This document shows positions 26,007-35,648 of a stretch of DNA of 64,000 bases, one piece after another. The DNA comes from Ruminiclostridium sp. (GTDB taxonomy: Bacteria > Bacillota > Clostridia > Oscillospirales > Ruminococcaceae): NCBI GenBank assembly GCA_017935365.1, contig JAGBHT010000032.1, positions 149,226 through 213,225 of the forward strand, given 5' to 3'. The notes beneath the pieces were generated by a model that saw only the letters and a list, made by a program, of their open reading frames with translations, did not search any database and had not been told where the DNA came from. A program made the position numbers and the translations under genes. The number at the start of each line of letters is the position of its first letter. Position 1 is the stretch's first letter.

Positions 26007-27383
26007 ATGGCATTTGAAGGACTTTCGGACAAGCTCGGAAAGGTATTCAGCAAGCTGAAAAATCACGGCAAGCTGAATGAAAAAGACGTAAAGGAAGCCA
26101 TGCGTGAGGTCAAGATGGCTCTGCTCGAAGCGGATGTCAGCTTTCCTGTCGTAAAGGATTTCGTAGCAAAGGTAAGCGAACGTGCTGTAGGCAGTGAGGT
26201 TATGAACAGCCTTACGCCCGCACAGCAGGTAATTGATATAGTACACGATGAGCTGATACAGCTTATGGGTACGGACGCGGCAAGAATTGATTTTCCGTCA
26301 AAGCCGCCGTGCGTTATTATGATGTGCGGTCTTCAGGGTGCCGGTAAAACAACACATACCGCAAAGCTTGCAAAGTATCTGAAAAAGCAGAACAGAAGAC
26401 CTCTTCTCGTAGCTTGCGATATCTACCGTCCTGCCGCTATCGATCAGTTGAAGGTAGTCGGCGCGTCGGTTGACGCTCATGTATTTGAAATGGGACAGAC
26501 AAATCCCGTAAAGATTGCAAAAGAATCTATCAAATACGCAAAGGACAACGGTTTTGATGTTGTTATCCTTGATACGGCAGGCCGTCTGCATATAGACGAA
26601 GATCTGATGAATGAGCTTAAGGATATCAAGGCTGAGGTTCAGCCGAATGAGATCTTGCTCGTTGTTGACTCGATGACAGGTCAGGACGCAGTAAACGTTG
26701 CAAAATCGTTCAACGATATGCTCGATATCACGGGTGTAATCCTTACAAAGCTCGACGGCGATACACGAGGCGGTGCGGCTCTGTCCGTTCTCTCAGTCAC
26801 AGGCAAGCCGATAAAGTTTGCAGGTGTCGGTGAAAAGATGGACGACCTTGAGCAGTTCCATCCCAACCGTATGGCTGACAGGATACTCGGTATGGGCGAT
26901 GTGCTTTCGCTTATCGAAAAGGCAAAGGTCACGGTAGACGAGAAGGAAACACAGAAGCTTGCGAAGCGCCTTCAGGAAAACAAGTTCGATATGAACGACC
27001 TGTATGCGCAGTTTGAACAGATAGAGAAGATGGGAAGTATCTCATCTCTTATAAAAATGATCCCCGGTGTAGCAGGAAAGGTCAAGGAAGAGGACATAGA
27101 CGAGCGCAGAATGTACCGCACAAAGGCTATTATCTCTTCAATGACGAAAAAAGAGCGTGAAAAGCCCTCTATCATCGACGCTAAGCGCAAGCGCAGAATT
27201 GCGGCAGGCAGCGGCACAAAGGTCGAAGATGTAAATCAGCTTCTCAAGCAGTTTGACAGTATGCAGAAGATGATGAAGCAGATGGGACTGAAGGGCGGCA
27301 AGAAACGCAAATTCCCGAAGTTCCCCATGGGCAGCATGGGCGGAATGAACGGTATGGGAGGCATGGGCGGATTCCCTATGTAA
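26007..27383 (+). CDS. ffh: Signal recognition particle GTPase Ffh (SRP54)
   Basis: 458 aa from ATG 26007, which has AAGGAGG 7 bp upstream. It targets nascent membrane and secreted proteins to FtsY and SecYEG. N domain (about 1-85), G domain with GLQGAGKTTHTAKLA (P loop), DIYRPAAIDQL, DTAGRLHID and TKLDGDTRGGAALS, then the M domain with GSGTKVEDVNQLLKQF, which binds SRP RNA. The tail is Met/Gly rich (MGSMGGMNGMGGMGG), as usual. The SRP RNA gene is not in this window as far as I can see. Confidence 0.97.
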   Translation: MAFEGLSDKLGKVFSKLKNHGKLNEKDVKEAMREVKMALLEADVSFPVVKDFVAKVSERAVGSEVMNSLTPAQQVIDIVHDELIQLMGTDAARIDFPSKPPCVIMMCGLQGAGKTTHTAKLAKYLKKQNRRPLLVACDIYRPAAIDQLKVVGASVDAHVFEMGQTNPVKIAKESIKYAKDNGFDVVILDTAGRLHIDEDLMNELKDIKAEVQPNEILLVVDSMTGQDAVNVAKSFNDMLDITGVILTKLDGDTRGGAALSVLSVTGKPIKFAGVGEKMDDLEQFHPNRMADRILGMGDVLSLIEKAKVTVDEKETQKLAKRLQENKFDMNDLYAQFEQIEKMGSISSLIKMIPGVAGKVKEEDIDERRMYRTKAIISSMTKKEREKPSIIDAKRKRRIAAGSGTKVEDVNQLLKQFDSMQKMMKQMGLKGGKKRKFPKFPMGSMGGMNGMGGMGGFPM

Positions 27384-27496
27384 TCCCGATGTAATCCCGC
27401 CGTAAATACGGTAATTCATAGTGGTTGACAATTACAGTTTGACAATACACTTTGATTATAAAAACTAAAACTTTAAATTTTTATGAGGTGAACAAA

Positions 27497-27736
27497 ATGG
27501 TAAAGATCAGATTAAGACGTATGGGCGCTAAGAAGGCTCCTTTCTACAGAGTTGTAGTTGCAGATTCACGTTACCCCAGAGACGGACGTTTCATTGAGGA
27601 AATCGGTTACTATGATCCTACAAAGGAACCCTCTGTTGTATCAATCGACAAGGAAAAGGCTGACAAGTGGCTCGCTAACGGCGCTCAGCCCACAGATACA
27701 GTCAAGAAGCTCCTCAAGATCGCTGCTGAAAAGTAA
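27497..27736 (+). CDS. rpsP: Small ribosomal subunit protein bS16
   Basis: 79 aa from ATG 27497; the AGGTG ribosome site is just upstream. [39 protein letters not shown] and the C-terminal DTVKKLL are diagnostic. It follows ffh by 113 bp and precedes khpA, the conserved ffh-rpsP-khpA cluster of Firmicutes. Confidence 0.98.
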   Translation: MVKIRLRRMGAKKAPFYRVVVADSRYPRDGRFIEEIGYYDPTKEPSVVSIDKEKADKWLANGAQPTDTVKKLLKIAAEK

Positions 27737-27761
27737 TCGCTGTTTCTGAAAGGAAATCAAA

Positions 27762-27995
27762 ATGGAAAAATTGCTTATCGCTATGGTGGAAGACCTTGTA
27801 GATGACAAGTCCGCCATCCGGGTAACAGTTGACGAACCCAAAGAGGACGGAACTGTTGTTTATCATCTGCACGTTGCTCCCGATGATATGGGACGTGTAA
27901 TAGGCAAGCAGGGAAGAATAGCTAAGGCTATCCGCACCATTATGCGTGCAGGCGCAGTAAGATACAACCAGAAGGTTATGGTTGAGATCGACTGA
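27762..27995 (+). CDS. khpA: KH-domain RNA-binding protein KhpA (YlqC)
   Basis: 77 aa single KH domain with the RNA-binding loop VIGKQGRIAKAIRTIM (GxxG as GKQG, about residues 47-62). KhpA, often with KhpB/Jag, binds RNA and affects cell elongation and division in Gram-positives. It lies 25 bp after rpsP. The usual next genes (rimM, trmD, rplS) do not follow; an 880-bp gene-free stretch does. Confidence 0.95.
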   Translation: MEKLLIAMVEDLVDDKSAIRVTVDEPKEDGTVVYHLHVAPDDMGRVIGKQGRIAKAIRTIMRAGAVRYNQKVMVEID

Positions 27996-28017
27996 TGCAC
28001 ACATTAAAAGACAAGAA

Positions 28018-28062
28018 GAAGCTGTGACGAAATGCAAAAATTTCATCACAGCTTCTCTGTTT
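28018..28062 (+). terminator. Terminator after khpA
   Basis: GAAGCTGTGACGAAAT / ATTTCATCACAGCTTC, a 16-bp stem with one mismatch and a GCAAAA loop, then a short T-rich run. Confidence 0.75.
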
Positions 28063-28640
28063 ATCATAGTTTCATTGAAATTGCAGTGCAACATATTGTA
28101 AAAAAGTTATAGCAATAAATATACAGCCAACAACGCTGAAAACATCTTCCGTACTTACAAGGTGTTAATAATTTCGTGAGTATATCAGTGCAACTGCACT
28201 ATCACCGACTATCCAAAAAGAACGCTACTATCCTGAGATATCTGTACTAAAATGGGACTAAGTGAGCGTCAGCGACCCGCTTATACAAACTTTTAAAACA
28301 CAGTCGTTTGTGTGTCTTATCGCCAACACCCTAGCGGGGTGTGGGGTGTGGGTAAGGAAAGAGGGAGCCACGAGGGAGAAAACCTAAGGGACAGGGAGAG
28401 GGGCTGCCAAGTCCCTTGCCCTGTTCCCTTTGGTTGTCTCCCTCGTTAATAGCAGCAACGTTATCACACAGAATAACGAACCCGAGAAGTGCTGTCCTGC
28501 AAAAAGCACTATCGGTAGCCTGCTATCGATGTTAATTACTAAAACGGTATAATAGAAGCGAATTATACATAAAGTGAGCCGTGCGCACTATTTTTAGCGA
28601 TTCGACGCACTTTTCCCTTTTTGTGTTGTGTCACAGCTTC
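28063..28640. other. Gene-free structured region, candidate non-coding RNA or mobile remnant
   Basis: No credible ORF. It holds a run of hairpins: ACACCC/GGGTGT (about 28326-28342), a large one at 28370-28446, GTGCT/AGCAC (about 28489-28508) and ATCGGTAGC/GCTATCGAT (about 28511-28530). The large hairpin pairs ACGAGGGAGA with TCTCCCTCGT (10 of 10), then AACC/GGTT, then AGGGA-CAGGG with CCCTG-TTCCCT. A TATAAT-like box is at about 28548. I could not match it to RNase P, tmRNA, 6S or SRP RNA. Strand is unknown. Confidence 0.45.
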
Positions 28641-28753
28641 TTTTCGTTTATTAACTGAATGTTAACTTTACCGATTTTTGTTCCGACAAGTTATTCTCAT
28701 TTAACAGTTCTCACAAAAAATCAGGCTCGCTTATAAAACAGTTAATTATTTAA

Positions 28754-28782
28754 TTGACTTTAATTAACAAATATTATATAAT
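28754..28782 (+). promoter_or_regulatory. Promoter of the CmpB-like gene with hairpin leader
   Basis: TTGACT (28754-28759), 17-bp spacer, TATAAT (28777-28782). The leader folds as AGGATAC..GGCGA/TCGCC..GTATCCT (28797-28826). Confidence 0.75.
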
Positions 28783-28876
28783 AAACTCGGAGAATAGGAT
28801 ACTTTGGCGAATTTCGCCGTATCCTGCGTAAAGAATTTTTTGCAGAACTGCGTCATACTATAAATCGGAGAAAATT

Positions 28877-29554
28877 ATGGAACATTTCGGAATTGAACAT
28901 TTGTTATTTACGTTCTGTATGTACTGTATGATAGGCTGGGTACAGGAGTCTACCATTGAGTCGCTGTATCACAGACACCCTATAAACAGGGGCTTTCTCA
29001 AAGGTCCGTATATTCCGATATACGGAGTCGGCGGGCTGCTTCTCCTGTTTATCTGCCACCCATTCAGGGACAACGGCTTCAGGGTGTTTTTTGTCGCTTT
29101 GATTGCGTGCACGGCGCTTGAATATTTCACAGGCTGGCTTATGGAAACAATATTCGGTAAACAGTTCTGGGACTACAGTATGTTCAGAATAGCTTATAAA
29201 AACAGAATATCGCTTGTATCTTCGCTATTCTGGGGCGTAATGGGTTTGTTCGTAACTTATGTTATTTCGGACATTACCATGTTCGTGCTGAACAATCTTC
29301 CGCACCAGTTCATCTGCGCGGCAGGTGCTATAGTATCGCTTATAATGGCGATCGATTTCCTGAATACAGCAAGAAAGCAGATAGATGTAGATAAATTAAG
29401 AAGCACATTCAGCATATCGAATATCAGCTCTCACATTGTCCGCTTTGATGTCATTGCATCGCGTATGCCGAGGCTCAGAGCGAGAAATGCCGAAAAGAAC
29501 ATTGATGATACAGATGCGTCCGAATATAATGGCAACGAGGAACAAGATGACTGA
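28877..29554 (+). CDS. Putative ABC-transporter-permease-like membrane protein (CmpB/DUF1113 type)
   Basis: 225 aa with five to six hydrophobic segments in the first 165 residues and a charged cytoplasmic tail. The opening (FCMYCMIGWVQESTIES...INRGFLKGPYIPIYGVGG) and the later LEYFTGWLMETIFGKQFWDYS are family hallmarks of PF06541-type proteins, usually labelled putative ABC transporter permease. No ATPase partner is present, so the transporter label is doubtful. The stop overlaps the start of the HD-domain gene by 8 bp, implying coupled translation. Confidence 0.82.
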   Translation: MEHFGIEHLLFTFCMYCMIGWVQESTIESLYHRHPINRGFLKGPYIPIYGVGGLLLLFICHPFRDNGFRVFFVALIACTALEYFTGWLMETIFGKQFWDYSMFRIAYKNRISLVSSLFWGVMGLFVTYVISDITMFVLNNLPHQFICAAGAIVSLIMAIDFLNTARKQIDVDKLRSTFSISNISSHIVRFDVIASRMPRLRARNAEKNIDDTDASEYNGNEEQDD

Positions 29555-30029
29555 TAAGAATATGTTTGTACTTACAGATGATGACCGTAAGTTTATAAAA
29601 ACGGCAAGGAAGATCCTTGCCAACGAAAAGGTACAGCAGATGAAGCAGTACACTCAGCATGGTGATGTTTCTACTTATGAACACTGCCTTATGGTCTGCC
29701 TTTATGCCTATATGTATTCTAAAAAACTCAGAATGAAGATAAATGTTGAAGCGCTTGTAAAAGGCGCTTTGTTGCACGATTTCTTCCTTTATGACTGGCA
29801 TGACGGCGCATTTACAAGGGACGGACTGCACGGCTTTTCACATCCCGTAACCGCCGAGCGCAACGCAAGAAACACGTTCCCGCTGACTGTAAAAGAACGC
29901 GGCATAATCATAAACCATATGTGGCCGCTGACGCTTACAAGACTTCCGAGAAGTAAGGAAGCGTGGCTTGTATGCTGGGCGGATAAGTATTGTTCGCTGA
30001 AAGAAACGTTGCTTAAAAAGCCGTATTGA
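29547..30029 (+). CDS. HD-domain protein (predicted metal-dependent phosphohydrolase)
   Basis: 160 aa from ATG 29547, with GAGG 6 bp upstream and inside the end of the preceding gene. HD-superfamily residues are in order: STYEHCLMVCLYAY (first His), KGALLHDFFLYDW (the His-Asp pair, about 96-97 region), HGFSHPVTAERNA, INHMWPLT and WLVCWADKYCS (distal Asp). The substrate is not known; related proteins are uncharacterised HD hydrolases. Overlap with the membrane gene suggests a joint function at the membrane. Confidence 0.85.
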   Translation: MTDKNMFVLTDDDRKFIKTARKILANEKVQQMKQYTQHGDVSTYEHCLMVCLYAYMYSKKLRMKINVEALVKGALLHDFFLYDWHDGAFTRDGLHGFSHPVTAERNARNTFPLTVKERGIIINHMWPLTLTRLPRSKEAWLVCWADKYCSLKETLLKKPY

Positions 30030-30044
30030 GATGAATATTATAAG

Positions 30045-30080
30045 AGCCTGCACGGAATGATTTTTTCGTGCAGGCTTGTT
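30045..30080 (+). terminator. Terminator of the membrane protein-HD operon
   Basis: AGCCTGCACG / CGTGCAGGCT hairpin followed by TTGTTTTA. Its arms resemble those of the opposing aroB terminator about 190 bp away. Confidence 0.85.
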
Positions 30081-30085
30081 TTAGT

Positions 30086-30238
30086 TATCTGATTTTATTT
30101 GAAAAATTAAAATCATAATTATGAATTTTAAAATAACGACAGAATTTTTTTAATTAGAAGAGATTTTTTTAAAATTTGAGTTTAAATTTTAAAAATTAGG
30201 GTGATAATTTTAAAATTCACCCCGAAATTTTAAAATTA
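30086..30238. other. Extremely AT-rich spacer with repeated ATTTTAAAAT palindrome
   Basis: About 150 bp between two facing terminators. The 10-bp palindrome ATTTTAAAAT occurs three times, with near copies, and one copy sits inside GGGTGA/TCACCC arms (30199-30222). No ORF is credible. Confidence 0.55.
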
Positions 30239-30268
30239 AAAGCCTGCACATTTCAATCTGTGCAGGCT
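30230..30268 (-). terminator. Terminator after aroB
   Basis: On the minus strand AGCCTGCACA / TGTGCAGGCT followed by TTTTAATTTT. Confidence 0.88.
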
Positions 30269-30272
30269 GATT

Positions 30273-31382
30273 TTACATTTCATTAATTACTTCCGCAATT
30301 TCCGGCTCGGTGATCTTCTTTGCGTAATCATTATCGCCAAAGCACATTACATCGCCGATCTCCTTCTGGAATACCATTCTTAGCTTGCCGTCACGGACCT
30401 TTTTATCGGTGTACAGCTTCTTCACAAGAGCGGCTTTATCAATATAATCGGGAATTGTCACGGGGAGCTTTGCACGCTCGCAAAGGCTGATCACACGCTG
30501 AACGTTTTCAGGTGAAATATAACCGTACTTCTCGCCGAGTTTTGCCTGTGCGATAAGTCCGATCGATACCGCCTCGCCGTGAAGAAGTCGGTAGTCGCTG
30601 ACCGTTTCGATTGCTCTGCCGACAGTGTGACCAAGATTCAGCACTTCACGCAGTCCCGATTCGCGCTCGTCCTTCATTACAACCTTGTACTTAACTGCAC
30701 AGTTGTGCTCTGCTATGTATTCGCAGGCATCCTTGTCGTTTAAAAGTATCTTTTCAATATTCTTTTCAAGATAACCGAACATCTCGCTGTCCGCAAGGCA
30801 GGCGTGCTTTATCGTTTCGGCAAGTCCGCTTGAAAGCTGTCTTTCAGGGAGCGTTTTCCAGGTTTCGATATCAAGATATACCTTTTCGGGCTGATTGAAA
30901 AGTCCGATAAGGTTAGTCGCAAGAGGAGTATCGACCGCCGTTTTTCCGCCTACCGATGCGTCAGCGGCGGCAAGAAGAGTAGTAGCGTAATTTATAAACG
31001 GAACGCCTCTGCCGAATGTACCGGCAACAAAGCCTGCAAGGTCGCTTACAACGCCTCCGCCTACTGCAATAACACAGCAGTCACGGCGATAGCCCTTTTC
31101 AAGCATTGCGTCCTCGACAAACTCTTTCATAGCTCTGGTCTTTGACTTTTCGCCCTCAGGGATAACAAACATATCGGCGCTGTAGCCTGCCGCAATAAGC
31201 TTGTCGTATATTCCCTTTGCATAAAGCGGCTCAACGATGCTGTCGGTCACAACGGCAAACTTCTTTATTTTTCCGCAAAGACCGCCTTTTATATCGTTTA
31301 TCAGCGTGTCCGAAAGACCTCTGCCGATTTCAATGTCGTATGAATCGTCTACTACCTTCTTCAGTTCACAGTAAAATTTCAT
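30273..31382 (-). CDS. aroB: 3-dehydroquinate synthase
   Basis: 369 aa NAD- and metal-dependent enzyme of the shikimate pathway, converting DAHP to 3-dehydroquinate. Motifs: EGEKSKTRAMKEFVEDAM, VIAVGGGVVSDLAGFVAGTFGRG (NAD-binding glycines), PTTLLAAADASVGGKTAVD-like (here YATTLLAAADASVGGKTAV), GLAETIKHACLAD and the metal-ligand region LNLGHTVGRAIE with LLHGEAVSIG. Length is normal. It is the last gene of the lon-engB-rlmN-aroB block, 13 bp after rlmN; no other shikimate gene is near. Confidence 0.95.
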   Translation of the reverse strand: MKFYCELKKVVDDSYDIEIGRGLSDTLINDIKGGLCGKIKKFAVVTDSIVEPLYAKGIYDKLIAAGYSADMFVIPEGEKSKTRAMKEFVEDAMLEKGYRRDCCVIAVGGGVVSDLAGFVAGTFGRGVPFINYATTLLAAADASVGGKTAVDTPLATNLIGLFNQPEKVYLDIETWKTLPERQLSSGLAETIKHACLADSEMFGYLEKNIEKILLNDKDACEYIAEHNCAVKYKVVMKDERESGLREVLNLGHTVGRAIETVSDYRLLHGEAVSIGLIAQAKLGEKYGYISPENVQRVISLCERAKLPVTIPDYIDKAALVKKLYTDKKVRDGKLRMVFQKEIGDVMCFGDNDYAKKITEPEIAEVINEM

Positions 31383-31394
31383 CTGCTGTTCCTC

Positions 31395-32423
31395 TCACTT
31401 GTCGCCTGTTATTCTGTCGCTTCTGAGTTGACCGCAGGCGGCGGATAACTCAGTACCGAATTCTTTTCGCCTTGTAACGTTTATCCTGTTCTTTTTAAGC
31501 TCGTCATAGAACGCCGTGATATTTTCCTCACTGCTTCTTTTAAACTCACTGTCAGGTGACGGATTGTAAGGTATAAGATTTACAAACAGCCGTGCATTGC
31601 CGATAAGCTCAGCTAACTGCCGTGCATTTGCCCTGCTGTCGTTTATTCCGTCAAGCATTATGTATTCGAGTAACACCTTGCGGTTTGTCTTTTGAACATA
31701 GTACTTAGCCGATCCTATAACCTCAGCTATGCCGTATTTATGATTTATCGGCATAAGCGTGTTTCTGATTTCATCATCAGGAGCGTGCAGGCTTACCGCA
31801 AGATTGCACGGCTCTTTGCGCTCAGCAAATAATTTCATCTTGTCACACAGTCCGCAAGTCGATACAGTAATATGCTTTGTTCCTGTTTCAATTCCACCCG
31901 GAACAGTTGCTATATCAAGAAAGTCACAAAGCGCATTATAATTGTCGAACGGCTCGCCGATTCCCATTACAGTTATATTACCAATCGTTATATTCTGATG
32001 CTTTTCGACAGTAAGTATCTGATTTATCATCTCTCCTGCGGTGAGATCACGCTGTTTTTTCAGCTTTCCGCTGCAACAGAACTTACAGCCCATATTGCAA
32101 CCACTCTGTGTAGAGATACAGATACTGTTGCCGAATTTCTGCCGCATAAGCACCGTTTCAACTTTGCAGCCATCTGACAGCTCGAAAAGATATTTAACTG
32201 TATCTACAGATTGTAATATCTCGTCGATTTTTAACTTTCCGAAGAAAAATCTGTCGGATAACAGCGACTTTATGTCGGCTGATGTCAGCGTCATTTCATC
32301 AAAATCAGTCGCTCTGCGCTTGTATATATCACGGAAGATATTGGCGCACTGCGTTGTCCTGAAGCCGTTTTCGGTGAGCAGGCGTTCTGCTTGTTCATAT
32401 GTCAGCGAATATATGTCCGTCAC
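31395..32423 (-). CDS. rlmN: 23S rRNA (adenine2503-C2)-methyltransferase
   Basis: 342 aa radical-SAM enzyme that methylates A2503 of 23S rRNA and A37 of some tRNAs. The SAM cluster motif CNMGCKFCC (CxxxCxxC) is at about residues 110-117, GIGEPFDNYN follows, and the catalytic C-terminal Cys is in LSAACGQLR. The N-terminal helical domain is typical. Its ATG overlaps the engB stop by 4 bp, so translation is coupled. It is not Cfr by gene context, although the families are hard to tell apart by eye. Confidence 0.93.
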   Translation of the reverse strand: MTDIYSLTYEQAERLLTENGFRTTQCANIFRDIYKRRATDFDEMTLTSADIKSLLSDRFFFGKLKIDEILQSVDTVKYLFELSDGCKVETVLMRQKFGNSICISTQSGCNMGCKFCCSGKLKKQRDLTAGEMINQILTVEKHQNITIGNITVMGIGEPFDNYNALCDFLDIATVPGGIETGTKHITVSTCGLCDKMKLFAERKEPCNLAVSLHAPDDEIRNTLMPINHKYGIAEVIGSAKYYVQKTNRKVLLEYIMLDGINDSRANARQLAELIGNARLFVNLIPYNPSPDSEFKRSSEENITAFYDELKKNRINVTRRKEFGTELSAACGQLRSDRITGDK

Positions 32424-33046
32424 TGTTGGCCGCCCGATTCTTCGGAATTATCGCTTTCAATCGCTTCCTGCTCGATATTCTCAATTATCTCACGGATCTC
32501 TTCAACGCCCTCGCCGTTCATAGCAGAAAACTCTATCATGTGTATATCCTCGGCGCAGGGAATCTCGTCCATAAGTGCCTTTCTGCGCTGCGCACGTTCT
32601 TTCTTTGAAAGCTTGTCCGCCTTTGTAAGAACGACAACAAACGGTATCTCGTTGTCAATAAGGAAGTTTATCATCATGGTGTCATCAGCCGTGGGCGGGT
32701 GTCTGAAATCAACCAGCTGGAACACGAGCGTCAGGTTTCTGTCATCGGCGAGATAGCCCTCGACAAGTCCTGCCCAACGCTGTTTTTCCGACTTTGATAC
32801 TTTTGCATATCCGTAACCCGGCAGATCTGCAAAGTATACATCATCTACCGAGTAGAAGTTGATAGTCACCGTCTTGCCCGGCATCGAGCTGACGCGGGCA
32901 AGCGACTTTCTGTTAAGTATCTTGTTTATCAGAGAAGATTTTCCTACGTTACTTCTTCCCGAAAATGCGATCTCGGCTTTTTCGGATTTCGGTATCTGGC
33001 TGAACAGACCGTAGGAGGTGTAAAACTCTGCCTTGTTAAAATTCAT
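32420..33046 (-). CDS. engB: Ribosome-biogenesis GTPase YsxC/EngB
   Basis: 208 aa GTPase for late assembly of the large ribosomal subunit. G1 [15 protein letters not shown] (about 29-43), G2 region [16 protein letters not shown]3 DLPGYGYA, G4 [10 protein letters not shown] and G5 FSAMNGEG. The gene follows lon with one intervening base, the well-known lon-ysxC pair of Firmicutes. The C-terminus is acidic and Glu/Ser rich. Confidence 0.95.
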   Translation of the reverse strand: MNFNKAEFYTSYGLFSQIPKSEKAEIAFSGRSNVGKSSLINKILNRKSLARVSSMPGKTVTINFYSVDDVYFADLPGYGYAKVSKSEKQRWAGLVEGYLADDRNLTLVFQLVDFRHPPTADDTMMINFLIDNEIPFVVVLTKADKLSKKERAQRRKALMDEIPCAEDIHMIEFSAMNGEGVEEIREIIENIEQEAIESDNSEESGGQQ

Positions 33047-33047
33047 A

Positions 33048-35465
33048 TTATATTTCCTTTACGGCATTCTTGCCTGTCTTGCGCGCTGCACGGGGCTTTG
33101 CTGACGGGAGCTTTTCATCGCTTTTCTTGGTTGCGGTGACATTGGACTTTACAAGCGCCGTATTAAGCACCGTGTCAATGTTATCTGCAAGCACGAAATT
33201 AATGTTGTTTAAAATAACCTCGTCGAGCTCTTTCATATCAGCTTTGTTTTCATCGGGGATAACTACCGTCTTTACGCCTGCGGAATATGCCGCCATTGTC
33301 TTTTCACGCAGTCCGCCGATAGGAAGTACCTTGCCGCGGAGTGTAATTTCACCTGTCATGGCAACATCTCTGCGGACAGGTATACCCGACAAAGCGGAAA
33401 CAAGCGCTGTAGTCATAGTTACGCCGGCAGAAGGACCGTCCTTAGGAACTGCACCCTCGGGAGCGTGTATATGGATATCCTTGTTCTTGTAGAACTCAGG
33501 ATCGATCTCATACTTGCGTGAAAGTGAACGCGTAAGGCTGACTGCTATCTTTGCGGATTCTTTCATGACATCGCCGAGCGAGCCTGTAAGCTCGATCTTA
33601 CCCGTGCCCTCCATTACAAGCACTTCAAGCGGTAAAAGAGTACCGCCGACAGAAGTCCACGCAAGGCCGTTCACAGCACCGACCTCGTCCTGTTTTGAGA
33701 TAACTTCGCCGGTGAATTTTCTTGCGCCGAGGTAACTCTCAATATCCTTTGCCTTGATGTTTATCTTTTCGGCTTCACCCGAAGCAAGCTTTTTAAGTGT
33801 CATACGGCAGATCTTAGCTATGCTTCTTTCAAGCTTTCTGACGCCGGCTTCCTTTGTGTAGAAGTCGATTATCGAATATATAGCGTCGTTTGCAAAGTGT
33901 ACCTGCGACTTGATGCCGTGCTTTTTGAGCTGTTTCGGTACAAGATGTTCCTTTGCAATATGGAATTTTTCCTCTCTTGTATAACTGCCAAGCTCGATTA
34001 TATCCATTCTGTCGAGCAGGGGAGCGGGGATAGTATCGAGCGTGTTTGCAGTTGTGATGAACAGTACCTCGCTTAAATCTATCGGTATTTCAAGATAGTG
34101 ATCCCTGAATGCTACATTCTGTTCACTGTCGAGAACCTCAAGCATTGCACTTGCGGGATCGCCCTTATAGTCAGTGCCCATCTTGTCTATCTCATCGAAC
34201 AGGATAACGGGGTTCATTGACTTTGCCTGTTTTAACGCATTGACAATTCTACCGGGCATCGCACCTATGTATGTCTTTCTGTGACCTCTTATATCAGCCT
34301 CGTCACGCACACCGCCGAGCGAAACTCTTGCATATTTTCTGCCGAGAGCAGTCGCAATTGATTTAGCGACAGAAGTCTTACCTACTCCGGGAGGACCGAC
34401 AAGGCAGATTATCTGACCTTTCTTGTCTGCGTCCTTCCACTGATTGAGTGCAACTATTTCAAGTATGCGATCTTTTACCTTCTTCATGCCGTAATGGTCA
34501 CGGTCGAGCTGTTTTTCAGCCTTTGCAATGTCAGTCTTTCCGTGTGTATACACATTCCACGGCATATCGAGTACGGTATCGAGATATGTTCTTACAACAG
34601 CAGCCTCCTGTGAGCCGGGGGAGAGATGCATCAGTTTTTCGCACTCTTTGATAAGCTTTTCTTCCGTGTCCTCGTCAAAACCGCATTCGTCAATTCTGTC
34701 CATATATTCAAATGCTTCAGACTGCGGATCGTCACTGTCGCCAAGCTGACGTGATATAGCTCTCATCTGTTCGCGCAGATAGAACTCACGCTGGTTCTTG
34801 TCAAGCGCTTCCTTGACTTCCTCGTTGATATCCTGCTCAAGACGTACAATGTCAACTTCTTTTGCAAGGAACTTTACAAGCAGTTCGGCACGTTTACGCA
34901 GTGACAGGCAGGAGAGAAGAGCCTGCTTGTCTTCAACCCGTAAATACACGTTGAAAACGATAAGATCAATAAGTCTAGACAGATCCTTTTCTCCGATTAT
35001 ACCACGGTAAAGTTCGATAGGCATTCTGGGTGACATTTCGCTGTACTGCCTGAATTCGTTGTTGATCGAGCGTACAAAAGCCGTCTTTTCTGCGGCTGTA
35101 AGCGTATCGCTGAGCTTAGGCAAAGGAGTTATATCCGCAACGAGATACGGTTCTTCCTGCGTGATACCGCAGAGCTTTGCAGTGTAAAGTCCCTGTACAA
35201 GCACACGTCTTGCACCGTCGGGAGTGTTGAGTGTCTGTCTTATCTCGGCTACTACACCTGTCTTGTAGAGATTATCCGCTGTAACCTCGTCAATTTCTTC
35301 ATCTATCTGCGTTACAAGGAATATCTTTCTGTCGTTGTTTTCTATTGCTTCTTCAACTGCATTTATTGAGCGTTCTCTCGCTACATCAAAGTGCAGTATC
35401 ATTTCCGGAAATATTACAAGTCCGCGCAGTGCAAGTGCCGGTATTGTTATATGTTGATTTTTCAT
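33048..35465 (-). CDS. lon: ATP-dependent protease Lon (LonA)
   Basis: 805 aa cytoplasmic AAA+ serine protease that degrades damaged and regulatory proteins. The N-terminal LON substrate domain (about 1-205), AAA+ module with [16 protein letters not shown] (Walker A, about 360) and [11 protein letters not shown] (Walker B), and a C-terminal peptidase with the catalytic Ser in [11 protein letters not shown] and Lys in [13 protein letters not shown]. Length and order are those of soluble LonA, not the membrane LonB. A basic, Ala-rich tail follows the peptidase domain. First gene of its block; the promoter is at 35537-35565. Confidence 0.96.
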   Translation of the reverse strand: MKNQHITIPALALRGLVIFPEMILHFDVARERSINAVEEAIENNDRKIFLVTQIDEEIDEVTADNLYKTGVVAEIRQTLNTPDGARRVLVQGLYTAKLCGITQEEPYLVADITPLPKLSDTLTAAEKTAFVRSINNEFRQYSEMSPRMPIELYRGIIGEKDLSRLIDLIVFNVYLRVEDKQALLSCLSLRKRAELLVKFLAKEVDIVRLEQDINEEVKEALDKNQREFYLREQMRAISRQLGDSDDPQSEAFEYMDRIDECGFDEDTEEKLIKECEKLMHLSPGSQEAAVVRTYLDTVLDMPWNVYTHGKTDIAKAEKQLDRDHYGMKKVKDRILEIVALNQWKDADKKGQIICLVGPPGVGKTSVAKSIATALGRKYARVSLGGVRDEADIRGHRKTYIGAMPGRIVNALKQAKSMNPVILFDEIDKMGTDYKGDPASAMLEVLDSEQNVAFRDHYLEIPIDLSEVLFITTANTLDTIPAPLLDRMDIIELGSYTREEKFHIAKEHLVPKQLKKHGIKSQVHFANDAIYSIIDFYTKEAGVRKLERSIAKICRMTLKKLASGEAEKINIKAKDIESYLGARKFTGEVISKQDEVGAVNGLAWTSVGGTLLPLEVLVMEGTGKIELTGSLGDVMKESAKIAVSLTRSLSRKYEIDPEFYKNKDIHIHAPEGAVPKDGPSAGVTMTTALVSALSGIPVRRDVAMTGEITLRGKVLPIGGLREKTMAAYSAGVKTVVIPDENKADMKELDEVILNNINFVLADNIDTVLNTALVKSNVTATKKSDEKLPSAKPRAARKTGKNAVKEI

Positions 35466-35536
35466 ATTCGTCTGTCCTTTCCTGTAGTTCTGTTCTATAT
35501 TTTTCTGATTTATCTTTATTATGAGGGGTTCTTATT

Positions 35537-35565
35537 ATTATACTATATCCTGCGTGATTTTGCAA
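35537..35565 (-). promoter_or_regulatory. Promoter of lon-engB-rlmN-aroB
   Basis: Minus strand TTGCAA (plus 35560-35565), 17-bp spacer, TATAAT (plus 35537-35542). I see no CIRCE or CtsR-like repeat next to it. Confidence 0.72.
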
Positions 35566-35579
35566 GTATACGGGACTGT

Positions 35580-35615
35580 AAATAAAAACCGCCGTACATT
35601 TCTGTACGGCGGTCG
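35580..35615 (-). terminator. Terminator after ilvC
   Basis: ACCGCCGTACA / TGTACGGCGGT hairpin with a minus-strand T run. Confidence 0.9.
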
Positions 35616-35648
35616 ATGATTAATATCCTTTTTTCGAAAGCAGTAGGC

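Noticed and set aside
28370..28446. RNase P, tmRNA or 6S RNA
   Set aside because: None of the conserved cores of these RNAs could be found in the structured stretch.
31395..32423. Cfr-type antibiotic-resistance methyltransferase
   Set aside because: Placed in a housekeeping lon-engB block and with RlmN-like features; no mobile context.
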